NCBI GenBank assembly: GCA_020638135.1
Contig: JACKJE010000009.1
Span: forward strand, 1 to 64,000
DNA from: Methylobacteriaceae bacterium
Lineage (GTDB): Bacteria; Pseudomonadota; Alphaproteobacteria; Rhizobiales; Beijerinckiaceae
Reading direction: 5' to 3'
Length of the DNA stretch: 64,000 nt
The notes under the pieces were generated by a model. It did not search any database and had not been told where the DNA came from. It worked only from the letters and a program-made list of their open reading frames with translations. Made by a program: the position numbers and the translations under genes. Shown in pieces: positions 9,792 through 18,914 of this stretch (within the stretch, counting starts at the first letter, position 1; every line of letters starts with the position of its first letter).

Positions 9792-9809
9792 AAACTGGCA
9801 TGCCAGTTT
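9792..9809. promoter_or_regulatory. Perfect 18-bp palindrome upstream of glcB, probable operator
   Basis: The 18 bases AAACTGGCATGCCAGTTT are exactly self-complementary and lie 14 bases upstream of the glcB start codon. The CTGG-N4-CCAG core resembles operators of GntR/FadR-type regulators, an inference from form only. No candidate regulator gene is adjacent. Confidence 0.55.
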
Positions 9810-9887
9810 TGTAAGGCGCGCACACGAAAAGGGGAAGCAGGCCGGGCGGGAAAGATTTTCGCGTTTTCTTTGAAAGCGGGGCCGCTC

Positions 9888-12186
9888 TCAAGCGCGTCCG
9901 ATAGTTAGCGGAAGCGAGCGCAACCGCTGGCCCGTCGCCGCAAACACAGCGTTTGCGACCGCCGGCGCGATCGCGGGCGTCCCGATTTCGCCGACGCCGC
10001 CGAGTGCGGCGCCGGAGTTGACGATCTCGACGCTGATGCTCGGCGCGGCCTCCAGCGACAACAACGGATAGGTGTCGAAATTGGTCGGGACGACCTTGCC
10101 GTTGTCGAAGTCGACGCGCCCGTAGAGGGCGGCGGTGAGGCCATAATTGATGCCGCTGCGCACCTGGGCCATGACATTGGGCGGATCGATCGCGAAGCCG
10201 CAATCGACCACGGCGTGCACACGGCGCACCTTGATCTCGCCCTTGTCGACCTCGACATCCGCGATCTCGCCGACGAAGGAATGGAAACTGGCCGTCAGCG
10301 CGAAGCCGCGGCCGGTCTTTACGTCATCCTTCGCTGGCGGCAGCGGATTTGCCTTGTCGAATGCGGCCATCTTCTCCAGCACGCGCGCGGCGCGGCGGGC
10401 CGGCTCGTAGGCGCCGGCCCGCGCCAGGAGTTTCTCCCGGTAGGCGAGCGGATTGATCGAGGCGGCGGCGGCCAGTTCGTCGATGAAACATTCGACGAAG
10501 AAACAATTGAGGCTGAAGCCGACCGACCGCCAGAACCCGACGGGAATGCCGAGGTCGACGGTGAAATTTTCGATCGAACGCGTGGGCAGGCCGTAAAAGG
10601 GGAACAGGGCGCCATCGACCGTCGTGCGGTCCGCCATCATTCCCCCCTTGGCCGACGGCAGGGCGCGCGCGACAAACTGGTCGGTGACCGAGGGAACGGC
10701 GATCCGGTAGAGGAAGCTCGTCGGCAGTCCCTCGCCATCGACGCGCGCGGAAATGTCGGCCATGGCGGCGGGTCGATAGACGTCGTCGCGAATATCTTCG
10801 GGGCGCGACCAGATCGTCTGGACGGGCGTCCCCTTGAACCGGCCGGCGATCTCGACGGCCTTGACGATGTAGTCGAGATCGGCGCGCCGTCCGAAGCCGC
10901 CGCCGAGGAAGGGCGTGAAGACCTCGACCTTGTCGCTCGGCAGGTTTGCGGCCTTTGCCGCCATCAATTGCACGAGCGATGCCGACTGGTGCCCGGCCCA
11001 GACCTTTGCGTCGGTCTCGGTCACCCAGGCGGTCGCGTTCATGGGCTCCATCGTGGCGTGCGCGAGGAAGGGCGCATCGTAGGTCGCCTTGATCTCCTTG
11101 CCGCTCGCCCTTGCGACATCGCCCGCGGAATCGACCACCCAGCGCGGCTTGAACTCGACGCCCTTGTCCAGGGCGGCGCGATAGGCCGCGAAAACGTCTT
11201 TCGTCGAGACGCTCGACGCATTCGAATCGTCCCACGTCACGTTGGCCTTCTCGAGTCCGGCGGCGGCGGCGGCATAGGTTTCGGCGACGACGGCGACGTA
11301 ATCCCTGCCCTCGACGAGGCCGCGCACACCCGGGACGTTCACCGGTATGGAGGCGCGCGCGAGCCGTCCGCCAATGCGGGCGAATGCCTGATCGCCGCAT
11401 AGAGCTGGCCCGGCTGGCGCGTATCGATGCCGTATTTCGCCTCGCCATAGGTCTTCAGCGGCACGTCGAAGCGTGGCGCGCCCTTGCCGACATAGACGCC
11501 GGGCCCGAGTGGCGGCGGCTGGATATCGTTCGGCTTCAGACGGCCGGCCTCGGCCGCAAGCTCCGCATAGGTCGCGGTGCGGCCGTCCGGCGTCAGGAAA
11601 GCGCCGCCGACATTCTTGAGATCGCCGGCCGGAACGTGAAACTTCGTGGAGGCGGCGCGGGCAAGCATGTCGTGCATGCAGGCGGAGGCGCGTCGAATCT
11701 GCTCGCCGATATTGCGCGTGGACGTCGAGCCGCCCGTGCCTTGCATGCCGAGCACGCGCAGGATCTTGTCGAATGTCCAGACCACTGCGTGCTTGACCGG
11801 ACCTTCGGAGGCTTCGTCGAAGGGGAGACCGTCGAGCAGCATGACCGGATTGGCGTAACGCGCTTCGATCGGCGCAGGAATGGCGCGAACCGCTTCGAGC
11901 GGCAGCTTGAGGCCCTCGGCGGCCAACATCACGGCCAGCGCATATATGCCCTGGCCCATGTCCTGATGGGGACGGCGACCTCGACACGGCCGTCGCGCGC
12001 GAGTCTCAACCAGGCGCCGAAACTCGTTTCGCCTTCGCCCGCCGGGAGCGCGAAGCCGTCGACCGAACCGAGCCGCCCGGCGATGAAACCTGCGCCGACG
12101 AGCAGGCCGCCGCCGACGACGCCGGCGCCGACGAGGAAGCTGCGCCGCGCGATCCGGCCGACGGTCGATCCCTTGTGCTCGCTCAT
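9888..12186 (-). pseudogene. iorB: Isoquinoline 1-oxidoreductase-like beta subunit (molybdopterin), two frameshifts
   Basis: The large molybdenum-cofactor subunit of a xanthine-oxidase-family aldehyde or N-heterocycle oxidoreductase, split over three frames. The N-terminus (ATG 12186) has a twin-arginine signal, RIARRSFLVGAG, then a hydrophobic stretch, so periplasmic export via Tat is expected. The middle begins MGQGIYALAVMLAAEGLKL and the C-terminal two thirds begin GGRLARASIPVNVPGV. Adding one base at the G-run 11968-11971 and one at about 11372 restores a continuous protein of about 765 residues. It overlaps the iorA stop as ATGA. The reading frame is broken as given, but residue conservation argues for a sequence error or a very recent mutation. 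Confidence 0.75.
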
Positions 12187-12674
12187 CGCGCCGCTCCCCC
12201 GTCGCGCATATCCGCCGCGCCGTTCAACGAGGCGAGCGCATATCCGACCGCCAGGCGGATCGCGTCGTAGGTTCCGCAACGACACAGATTGGTGATCTGT
12301 GCAAGCGCCTGTTCCGCCGTCTGTTTGGGATCGGCGGCGATGACGCTGGCGGCGGCCATGACGAAGCCCGGCTGGCAATAGCCGCATTGCGGCGCCTGCG
12401 CGCGAATCCAGGCCTCAGTCACCGCTTTTGCGATGTCGCCGGAAAGGCCCTCGATTGTTGTCACGCTCTTGCCGGCGACATCGCCGACCGGCGTCGCGCA
12501 GGAGCGGACCTGCTGACCGTCCACGTGGACCGTGCAGGCGCCGCAGAGCCCCGCGCCGCAACCGAACTTGACGCCGACCAGGTTCTTCTCGTCCCGCAAT
12601 GCCCAGAGCAACGGCGTATCCGGCGGCGATTGCAGCGACGCTGGATGCCCGTTGAGGGTGAAGTCGACACTCAT
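12183..12674 (-). CDS. iorA: Isoquinoline 1-oxidoreductase-like alpha subunit (2Fe-2S)
   Basis: The small electron-transfer subunit, 163 residues from ATG 12674 (MSVDFTLNG). It carries a plant-type 2Fe-2S set, CGAGLCGACTVHVDGQ followed by a fourth Cys in RSC, and the second CO-dehydrogenase-type cluster set, CGYCQPGF and CRCGTYDAI. Its partner is the molybdopterin subunit encoded next, with overlapping stop and start codons. Two-subunit enzymes of this type usually pass electrons to a membrane cytochrome instead of an FAD subunit. The physiological substrate is unknown. Confidence 0.88.
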   Translation of the reverse strand: MSVDFTLNGHPASLQSPPDTPLLWALRDEKNLVGVKFGCGAGLCGACTVHVDGQQVRSCATPVGDVAGKSVTTIEGLSGDIAKAVTEAWIRAQAPQCGYCQPGFVMAAASVIAADPKQTAEQALAQITNLCRCGTYDAIRLAVGYALASLNGAADMRDGGAAR

Positions 12675-12758
12675 CGGGCGCTGGTCTCCTGCCACAAGTC
12701 CTAAAGGGGGTCACGGACAATCTAGGGTCGCGGTCGGAATGGCGCCAGAGCGCGCCGC

Positions 12759-13721
12759 TCAGGCCAAGATGCGCTTCTTGGCCGCCAGATATTCGCGTTC
12801 GAGCCGATCGACCATCTCGGCCACCGGAACGACCGCCTTGACCGCGCCGATGCCCTGTCCCGAACCCCAGATATCCTTCCAGGCCTTGGCCTTGGTGTTG
12901 CCGCCCGAGCCGAAGTTCATCTTCGAGGGATCGGAAACGGGCAGGTCGTCCGGATCGAGGCCGGCGTTGACGATCGAGGGACGCAGGTAGTTGCCGTGCA
13001 CGCCGGTGAACAGGTTCGTGTAGACGATGTCTTCCGCGCTCGCGTCGACGATCGCCTGCTTGTGCGGATCGCTGGCGTTGGCTTCCTTCGTGGCGATGAA
13101 AGCCGAGCCGATATAGCCGAAATCGGCGCCCAAAGCTTCCGCCGCAAGCACGGCCTCGCCGGTGGCGATCGAGCCCGACAGCGCGATCGGTCCATCGAAC
13201 CATTCGCGCGTCTCGCGCACGAAGGCGAAGGGAGATTGCACGCCGGCATGGCCGCCGGCGCCGGCGGCGACGAGGATCAGGCCATCCGCGCCTTTCTCGA
13301 TCGCCTTGTGGGCGAATTTCTGGTTGATCACATCGTGAAGAACGATGCCGCCGTATGAATGGATCGCCTTGTTGAGGCTCTCCTGCGCGCCGAGCGACGT
13401 GATGATGACCGGGACCTTGTATTTCACGCACATGTCGATGTCGTGCTGCAGCCGGTCGTTGGACTTGTGCACGATCTGGTTGACCGCGAAGGGCGCGGAT
13501 GGGCGGTCGGGATTCTTCGCGTCATATTCGGCGAGTTCGCTCGTGATCCGCTTCAGCCATTCTTCCAGCACCGGGCCCGGACGGGCGTTGAGCGCCGGAA
13601 AAGATCCGATGATGCCCGCCTTGCACTGGGCGATCACCATATCCGGGTTGGAGATGATGAAGAGCGGCGAGCCGATGACCGGCAGGCGAAGCCGCTTGCG
13701 AATGGAATCCGGTATGGACAT
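12759..13721 (-). CDS. Nitronate monooxygenase family (2-nitropropane dioxygenase-like)
   Basis: A 320-residue FMN-dependent TIM-barrel protein. N-terminal LRLPVIGSPLFIISNPDMV, the phosphate-binding segment ALSGSIATGEAVLAAEALGA and the conserved LVAAGAGGHAG with the usual catalytic His are all present. The start at 13721 (MSIPDSIRKRL) has a purine-rich stretch upstream. It lies 28 bases downstream of the tetR gene and 84 bases upstream of iorA, all on one strand, so a tetR-NMO-iorA-iorB transcript is likely. Many members of this broad family have no proven nitronate substrate. Confidence 0.85.
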   Translation of the reverse strand: MSIPDSIRKRLRLPVIGSPLFIISNPDMVIAQCKAGIIGSFPALNARPGPVLEEWLKRITSELAEYDAKNPDRPSAPFAVNQIVHKSNDRLQHDIDMCVKYKVPVIITSLGAQESLNKAIHSYGGIVLHDVINQKFAHKAIEKGADGLILVAAGAGGHAGVQSPFAFVRETREWFDGPIALSGSIATGEAVLAAEALGADFGYIGSAFIATKEANASDPHKQAIVDASAEDIVYTNLFTGVHGNYLRPSIVNAGLDPDDLPVSDPSKMNFGSGGNTKAKAWKDIWGSGQGIGAVKAVVPVAEMVDRLEREYLAAKKRILA

Positions 13722-13749
13722 GCGTTTCTTTCCTTCTGATTTCGGGATT

Positions 13750-14379
13750 TCATGAAGCGCGTGTGCGGCTTGGGCGCTGCTCGGCTGTCTTGCGCGCGCC
13801 GCGCGCAAGCGTCTGCGTCATCTGGCGGTGCAGAACGCGCAGTTCGGCTTCGCCGATCTTGCCGGCCATGTAGAGATTCACGAGCCCGTGCGCGCCCGCC
13901 CAATAGATGAGCCCAAGCGTCTTGGGATCGCCGTCCATCACGCCGGCGGCGACGAGATCCTCCATGTAGTCGGTCATGGTCTTGCGCGATCGGGCATTGG
14001 CGGCCGCAAGCTCCGGATAGCTCGTTTCTTCCGGCTGCGAGAGATCGAAGATCAGCCGGTAGGCGCCTGGCTCCTCGATCGCAAATTGCAGATAGGCGTC
14101 GCCGACTGCGCGACCGCGTCTCGATGGGCTGCCGAAGGTGCGGCGCGCAGCTTCCAGCCGCTCGGAGAAACGATCGAGCGCGGCGGCGCGGACCGCAGCG
14201 AAGATTTCGTTCTTGTTTCGAAAGTAGCGGTAGGGCGTCATCGCGCTGCATTCGAGCCGCTCGGCGATATGGCGCATGGTAACGCCCTCGACGCCGCGCT
14301 CGACGAACAGCCGCTCGGCGACGTCGCACAGACGTCGACGGAAATCGGCGATTTCAGTTTCGGTCAATTGCGGACGCAT
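13750..14379 (-). CDS. TetR family transcriptional regulator
   Basis: A 209-residue regulator with an N-terminal helix-turn-helix: RLFVERGVEGVTMRHIAERLECSAMTPYRYFRNK is interrupted by no gaps and ends in the YRYFRNK motif typical of TetR proteins (about residues 20-55). The rest is an all-helical ligand domain (TetR_C-type). It heads the NMO-iorAB run and is divergent from the thiolase gene. A 13-base palindrome 48 bases upstream is a plausible operator, so autoregulation and control of the thiolase promoter are both possible. The inducer is unknown. Confidence 0.86.
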   Translation of the reverse strand: MRPQLTETEIADFRRRLCDVAERLFVERGVEGVTMRHIAERLECSAMTPYRYFRNKNEIFAAVRAAALDRFSERLEAARRTFGSPSRRGRAVGDAYLQFAIEEPGAYRLIFDLSQPEETSYPELAAANARSRKTMTDYMEDLVAAGVMDGDPKTLGLIYWAGAHGLVNLYMAGKIGEAELRVLHRQMTQTLARGARKTAEQRPSRTRAS

Positions 14380-14427
14380 TCGGGCCGACGCGGGAGATTT
14401 CGGACAGCGGGAGGGTGAGTGATAAAA

Positions 14428-14440
14428 TTTACATTGTAAA
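14428..14440. promoter_or_regulatory. Palindrome between tetR and thiolase, candidate TetR operator
   Basis: TTTACA-T-TGTAAA is a perfect inverted repeat of six bases around one central base, in AT-rich DNA in an otherwise GC-rich intergenic region. Its position in the 236-base divergent gap fits a TetR-family operator. The assignment is inference. Confidence 0.5.
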
Positions 14441-14615
14441 GAATTTTTCGCTCCGCCATTGCTTCCCCTCTGGCGCCTGCGATAGCCTGATGAGCGAAAC
14501 TGGGCCGCCCGGCATGCCGTGACCTCTCGAGCAGGCGAAGAAGAGAAAATGGTTCCGCAGGGCGAAATCTAGTGCAAGGGCCCGTTCCAAATCTTCAACC
14601 ACTGAGGAAATGTCC

Positions 14616-15794
14616 ATGACAGAAGCCGTCATCGTCTCGACCGCCCGCACCGGTCTCGCAAAATCCTGGAAGGGCGCCTTCAACGCCACACATGGCGCGT
14701 CGCTCGGCGGCTATGCCGTCAAGGCGGCAATCGAGCGCGCCGGCATCGACCCGGCGGAGGTTGAGGATGTGGTGATGGGCTGCGCGACGCCGGAAGGCGC
14801 GACCGGAGGCAATATCGCGCGCCAGATAGCGCTGCGCGCAGGCTGCCCGGTTTCGGTGCCCGGCATGACAATCAACCGCTTCTGCTCCTCGGGCCTGCAG
14901 ACGATCGCGACCGCCGCACAGCGTATCATTGCCGGCGAGAGCGACATTCTCGTCGCGGGCGGCGTCGAGTCGATATCGCTCGTGCAGAATGAAGCCAACA
15001 AGGCGCACGGCAAGGACCCGTGGCTGGTGAAGCACAAGCCGGAAATCTACTGGACCATGCTGCAGACCGCCGAGCAGGTCGCCAAGCGCTACAACATCGC
15101 GCGCGACGTGCAGGACCAGTACGGCGCCCGCTCGCAGCAGCGCGCCCATGCCGCGCTGGTCGCCGGCAAATTCAAGGACGAGATCGTGCCTGTCACGACC
15201 ATCATGAAGGTGACCGACAAGAACACGGCACAAGTCACTGACAAGGAAGTGACGATCGACGCGGACGAGGGCATCCGTCCGGGCACGACCTATGAAGCGG
15301 TCGCCGGCATCAAGCCGGTATTCGAAGGCGGCGTGATCGCGGCCGGCAACGCAAGCCAGTTCTCGGACGGCGGCGCGGCCGTGGTGGTGATGAATTCCAA
15401 GCTCGCCGAAAAACGCGGCCTCAAACCGCTCGGCGCCTTCCGCGGCTTTGCGGTCGCGGGCTGCGAGCCGGACGAAATGGGCATCGGCCCGGTCTTCGCC
15501 ATTCCGAAGCTTCTCGCCAAGGCGGGGCTCAAGGTGTCCGACATCGACCTGTGGGAGCTGAACGAGGCCTTCGCCGTGCAGGTCCTCTACTGCCGCGACA
15601 AGCTCGGCATCCCCGATGACAAGCTCAACGTCGACGGCGGCGCAATCGCGGTCGGCCATCCCTATGGCGTGTCTGGCGCGCGCCTGACCGGCCATGCGCT
15701 GATCGAGGGCAAGCGCCGCGGCGGCAAGCTCGCTGTCGTGACCATGTGCATCGGCGGCGGCCAGGGCGCAGCTGGCCTGTTCGAGATCTTCTGA
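14616..15794 (+). CDS. Acetyl-CoA C-acyltransferase / beta-ketothiolase
   Basis: A 392-residue thiolase that cleaves or condenses 3-ketoacyl-CoA. The nucleophilic Cys is in INRFCSSGLQ near residue 90, the His is in GHPYGVSGAR, and the second catalytic Cys is in CIGGGQGAA near the C-terminus; NEAFAVQ is also present. The start at 14616 is preferred over ATG 14610 because GAGGAA sits six bases before it. The sequence looks closer to FadA/AtoB-type beta-oxidation thiolases than to the PHB enzyme, but I cannot assign chain length. A strong terminator follows. Confidence 0.9.
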   Translation: MTEAVIVSTARTGLAKSWKGAFNATHGASLGGYAVKAAIERAGIDPAEVEDVVMGCATPEGATGGNIARQIALRAGCPVSVPGMTINRFCSSGLQTIATAAQRIIAGESDILVAGGVESISLVQNEANKAHGKDPWLVKHKPEIYWTMLQTAEQVAKRYNIARDVQDQYGARSQQRAHAALVAGKFKDEIVPVTTIMKVTDKNTAQVTDKEVTIDADEGIRPGTTYEAVAGIKPVFEGGVIAAGNASQFSDGGAAVVVMNSKLAEKRGLKPLGAFRGFAVAGCEPDEMGIGPVFAIPKLLAKAGLKVSDIDLWELNEAFAVQVLYCRDKLGIPDDKLNVDGGAIAVGHPYGVSGARLTGHALIEGKRRGGKLAVVTMCIGGGQGAAGLFEIF

Positions 15795-15826
15795 TCTTTT
15801 CTCGCCACACGGCATGGAGAATTAAG

Positions 15827-15852
15827 GCGTCGGCTCCGGCCGGCGCTTTTTT
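15827..15852 (+). terminator. Rho-independent terminator of the thiolase gene
   Basis: A seven-base-pair GC-rich stem (GCGTCGG with CCGGCGC, one G-U pair) with a six-base loop is followed by six T residues, 33 bases after the thiolase stop. It lies just before the end of the convergent oxidoreductase gene. Confidence 0.85.
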
Positions 15853-15856
15853 CGTT

Positions 15857-16964
15857 TCACCCTTGCGCCAGCGCTGCAACGTGATCGGCAATAGCGAGAC
15901 TCGCTGTCAGGCCGGGACTCTCGATCCCGAAGAGATTGACGAGGCCCGCAATGCCGTGGTCGCGCGGGCCTTCGATCATGAAATCGGCTGCCGGTTCGCC
16001 CGGCCCCGAAATTTTCGGCCTGATCCCGGCATAAGCGGGCTGGAGCGCGTCCTCGGCGAGCGCGGGCCAGTAGCGCCGGATTTCCGCATAGAAGGCGTTG
16101 GCGCGATGCGGATCGACCGTGTGGTCGAGCCCATCGATCCACTGAACGTCGGGCCCGAACCGCGCGGCGCCGCCCATGTCGAGCGTCAGATGCACCGAGA
16201 CCGCCATCGACCGGCACGGGATAGACGAGCCGGGAAAACGGCGATTTGCGCGCCATCGAGAAATAGCAACCCCGCGCAAAAAACTGGCGCGGGATGTGCG
16301 CCGGCGGCATGCCCTCGACGGCGCGAGCGAGCGAAATCGCTCCGTGCCCGGCGGCGTTGACGACAAGGGCGGCTTTCAGGTCGAGTTCTTCGCCGTCCTC
16401 GCCGCGCGTCCTCAAGACTATCTCATCATCTTCGATCCAGCCGGACTGGACGCCAGTCCGAAAGACAAACTGCGCGCCATGCGCCTCCGCTTCACCCTGC
16501 AACGCCAGCATGAGCACATGCGAATCGACGATGCCGGTCGAGGGCGACAACAAGGCCGAGACGCAGGCGAGCTCCGGCTCCAGCGCCAGAGCCTCGACGC
16601 GCGAGAGCGGACGCAGATCGTCGACACCACAGGCGCGCGCGCCGTCGGCGATCTTTGCCAGCCGGACCTGTTGGCCTTCTGCGGTTGCGACGATCAGCTT
16701 GCCGAGGCGCTTGTGCGGCACGCCGTGCGCCTCGCAGAATCGGTACAGCTTGTCCCGTCCCTCGACGCAGAGCCGCGCCTTGAGGCCGCCGGGAGCGTAG
16801 TAGATGCCGGCGTGAATCACCTCGGAATTGCGCGAACTGGTTTCGGTTCCGATGGCGTCGGCGGCCTCGAGGACAATGACTTCACGGCCAGCCATAGCCA
16901 GGGCGCGCGCGATCGCGAGACCGATCACGCCGGCGCCGACCACGGCTACATCGATTTTCTCCAC
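15857..16964 (-). pseudogene. FAD-dependent oxidoreductase (L-2-hydroxyglutarate oxidase-like), frameshifted
   Basis: A DAO-family flavoprotein. The N-terminus from GTG 16964 reads VEKIDVAVVGAGVIGLAIARAL with the FAD-binding GxGxxG, then SSRNSEVIHAGIYY, typical of the LhgO/L-2-hydroxyglutarate oxidase group. After VYPVPVDGGLG the frame is lost at about 16194; continuing in another frame gives VHLTLDMGGAARFGPDVQW and a normal C-terminus ending in AIADHVAALAQG. Two missing bases explain the break. LhgO oxidises 2-hydroxyglutarate to 2-oxoglutarate, but other 2-hydroxyacids are possible. It is divergent from the serine tRNA. Confidence 0.75.
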
Positions 16965-17027
16965 GCGATCCGTCTCCCACGCCAGAACTTGCGCCCGCCA
17001 CGAACCTGATATACGCCCTCGCGCACT

Positions 17028-17117
17028 GGAGGGGTGGCCGAGTGGTTGAAGGCGCACGCCTGGAAAGTGTGTATACGGGAAACCGTATCGCGGGTTCGAA
17101 TCCCGCTCCCTCCGCCA
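17028..17117 (+). tRNA. tRNA-Ser (anticodon GGA)
   Basis: A 90-base class II tRNA with a seven-base acceptor stem starting GGAGGGG, D-loop GGCCGAGTGGTTGAAGG, anticodon arm CGCCTGGAAAGTGTG with GGA, a long variable arm (TACGGGAAACCGTA), T arm GGGTTCGAATCCC, and an encoded CCA. It reads UCC and UCU codons. It lies between divergent genes. Confidence 0.97.
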
Positions 17118-17195
17118 GCGAATTCAATGGGTTCGAAGCGTAGCGGCCCCGCGACCGGTCCGCTGGCCGAAGAGCCGAGCAGCAAGAGGCCCAGC

Positions 17196-17546
17196 ATGAG
17201 CATCACCCGCATCGCCGTCGGCCCCCGCATGAGCCAGGCCGTCGTCCATGGCGACACGGTCTATCTGGCGGGCCAGGTCGCCAATAAGACGGCGGGCGAA
17301 TCGGTGGAGGCGCAGACCCGGGAAATCCTGGAGACGATCGACTCGCTGCTCGCGCAGGCCAGCTCCGACAAGACCAAAATCCTGTCAGCGACGATCTATC
17401 TCGTGGACATGGCGACCTTCCCCGAGATGAACAAGGTTTGGGATACCTGGGTCGTGGCAGGCCATACGCCGGCGCGCGCTACGGTCGAGGCCAAGCTCGC
17501 CGCGCCGCCCTACAAGGTCGAGATCGCGGTCATCGCGGCGAAGTAA
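17196..17546 (+). CDS. RidA family protein (enamine/imine deaminase-like)
   Basis: A 116-residue YjgF/YER057c/UK114-family protein. MSQAVVHGDTVYLAGQVAN and the C-terminal ARATVEAKLAAPPYKVEIAVIA match the family fold, including the Arg-x-x-Val-Glu region near residue 95. RidA proteins hydrolyse reactive 2-aminoacrylate or related imines, but this subgroup (RidA-like paralogues) may have another substrate. ATG 17196 is preceded by AAGAGG; the in-frame extension upstream overlaps the tRNA. It overlaps the convergent moeB-like gene by 17 bases. Confidence 0.85.
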   Translation: MSITRIAVGPRMSQAVVHGDTVYLAGQVANKTAGESVEAQTREILETIDSLLAQASSDKTKILSATIYLVDMATFPEMNKVWDTWVVAGHTPARATVEAKLAAPPYKVEIAVIAAK

Positions 17547-18308
17547 GGCCGTTTAGCGGATTGTCCTCGTCCCAACCATAGGCGAGCGACTCGAACCGCA
17601 TCGCGCGCGCGTCGAACAGGAGGAGGCAGACCAGCCCCTCCCCGAAACCGACGATCTCGCGAATGACCTCCAGCGCCATCATCGAGCCGACGATGCCGGT
17701 GAGCGCGCCGAGAACGCCCGCTTCCGCGCAGGTTGGCACCGTCCCAGGCTCCGGCGGCTCCGGAAACAGGCAGCGATAGGTCGGGTTCGGCTTGCCCTCA
17801 GTGCTCTTTTCGAAAGGCCGGAGCGTCGTCAGGAAGCGTCGAACGGCCCGACAGCCGCCGTCACCAGCGGCTTAGCCTCGTAGAAACAAGCGTCCGACAC
17901 CAGGTAACGCGTCGCGAAATTGTCCGAACCGTCAGCGACAAGGTTGTAAGCGCGGACGAGATCGCGCACATTTTCAGGCGCGACACGCAAGGCGTGGCGC
18001 TCGATCCGCACATGCGGATTGAGGCGCGCAATTGCATCCGCGGCGCTGTCGACCTTGGGCCGACCGAGATCGGGCTCGCCGTGCAGCACCTGCCGCTGGA
18101 GATTGGAGAGCGACACGACATCGTCGTCGGCAATGCCGATCGCGCCGACGCCGGCCGCCGCCAGATACTGGATCAGCGGCGCGCCGAGACCGCCCGCGCC
18201 GATGACGAGGACGCGCGCCGCCTTCAGCTTGAGCTGACCCGGCCCCCCCACGTCGCGCAGAACGATATGCCGTGCGTAACGTTCGATTTCTGCGGTTTCG
18301 AGTGACAT
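17530..18308 (-). pseudogene. moeB: HesA/MoeB/ThiF family adenylyltransferase, frameshifted
   Basis: An E1-like enzyme that adenylates the C-terminus of a ubiquitin-like sulphur carrier such as MoaD or ThiS. The N-terminal part has RYARHIVLRDVGGPGQ, LVIGAGGLGAPLIQYLAAAG (nucleotide loop), SNLQRQVLH and DGSDNFATRYLV. It stops after GPFDAS; the next frame continues TTLRPFEKSTEGKPNPTYRC, PTCAEAGVLGALTGIVGSMM and a normal C-terminus. One missing C at about 17832 (TTCCTG for TTCCCTG) restores the frame to about 258 residues. The 3' end overlaps ridA. Confidence 0.78.
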
Positions 18309-18317
18309 CCGGCCTAT

Positions 18318-18914
18318 CTACGCGCGCGCGCGCGCCCAATCCAGCGCCGCCGTCAATCGATCGAAACCCCAAAACAATTCGCCGTCCCGCGCCGTGAACG
18401 ACGGCGCGCCGAAAATGCCGAGCGCGCGCGCTTCCCCGACGCTGTCCTTCAAGGCCGCTTTGATCCCCGGTTCGGCGGCGCGGGCCAGCATCTCGGCCGG
18501 CAGGCCTTGATCCCGCAGGACGCCGGCGACGAAATCCTCGCCGTCGATCGATCGGCCCTGCCCGAATTCCTCGGCAAAGATCGCACGGCAGAATTTGGCG
18601 CGCGCCGCTCCATCAAGGGCGGTCGCGACCCGCGCGGCGAGGAGCGAATTCTGCGGAAACGGGTCCGGTCGAACAAAGGGAAGCCCTTCGGCGGCGCAGA
18701 TGCGCTCGAGATCGCGCCACATGTAGCGGCCTTTCGCCGGATAGATGTTGAAGGGCGAATTGCGCCAACCTTGGTCCGCGAATATCGGTCCCAGCAGAAT
18801 GGGCCGCCAGGCCACAGAGAGATCGCGCTCACGCGCCCATTCCTCGATCCGCATCGCGGCGGGGTATGAATAGGTGCTGGCGAAATCGAACCAGAAATTC
18901 AGGGAAACGGTCAT
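18318..18914 (-). CDS. 2-hydroxychromene-2-carboxylate isomerase family (DsbA/GST-kappa fold)
   Basis: A 198-residue DsbA-like thioredoxin-fold protein. FWFDFASTYSYPAAMRI near the N-terminus carries the conserved Ser that replaces a redox Cys in HCCA isomerases, and FGAPSFTARDGELFWGFDRL near the C-terminus has the cis-Pro and Asp-Arg seen in the family. Canonical members isomerise 2-hydroxychromene-2-carboxylate in naphthalene breakdown, using glutathione. No other such genes are nearby, so the substrate here is uncertain. Its start codon overlaps the proposed start of the divergent PAP2 gene. Confidence 0.85.
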   Translation of the reverse strand: MTVSLNFWFDFASTYSYPAAMRIEEWARERDLSVAWRPILLGPIFADQGWRNSPFNIYPAKGRYMWRDLERICAAEGLPFVRPDPFPQNSLLAARVATALDGAARAKFCRAIFAEEFGQGRSIDGEDFVAGVLRDQGLPAEMLARAAEPGIKAALKDSVGEARALGIFGAPSFTARDGELFWGFDRLTAALDWARARA

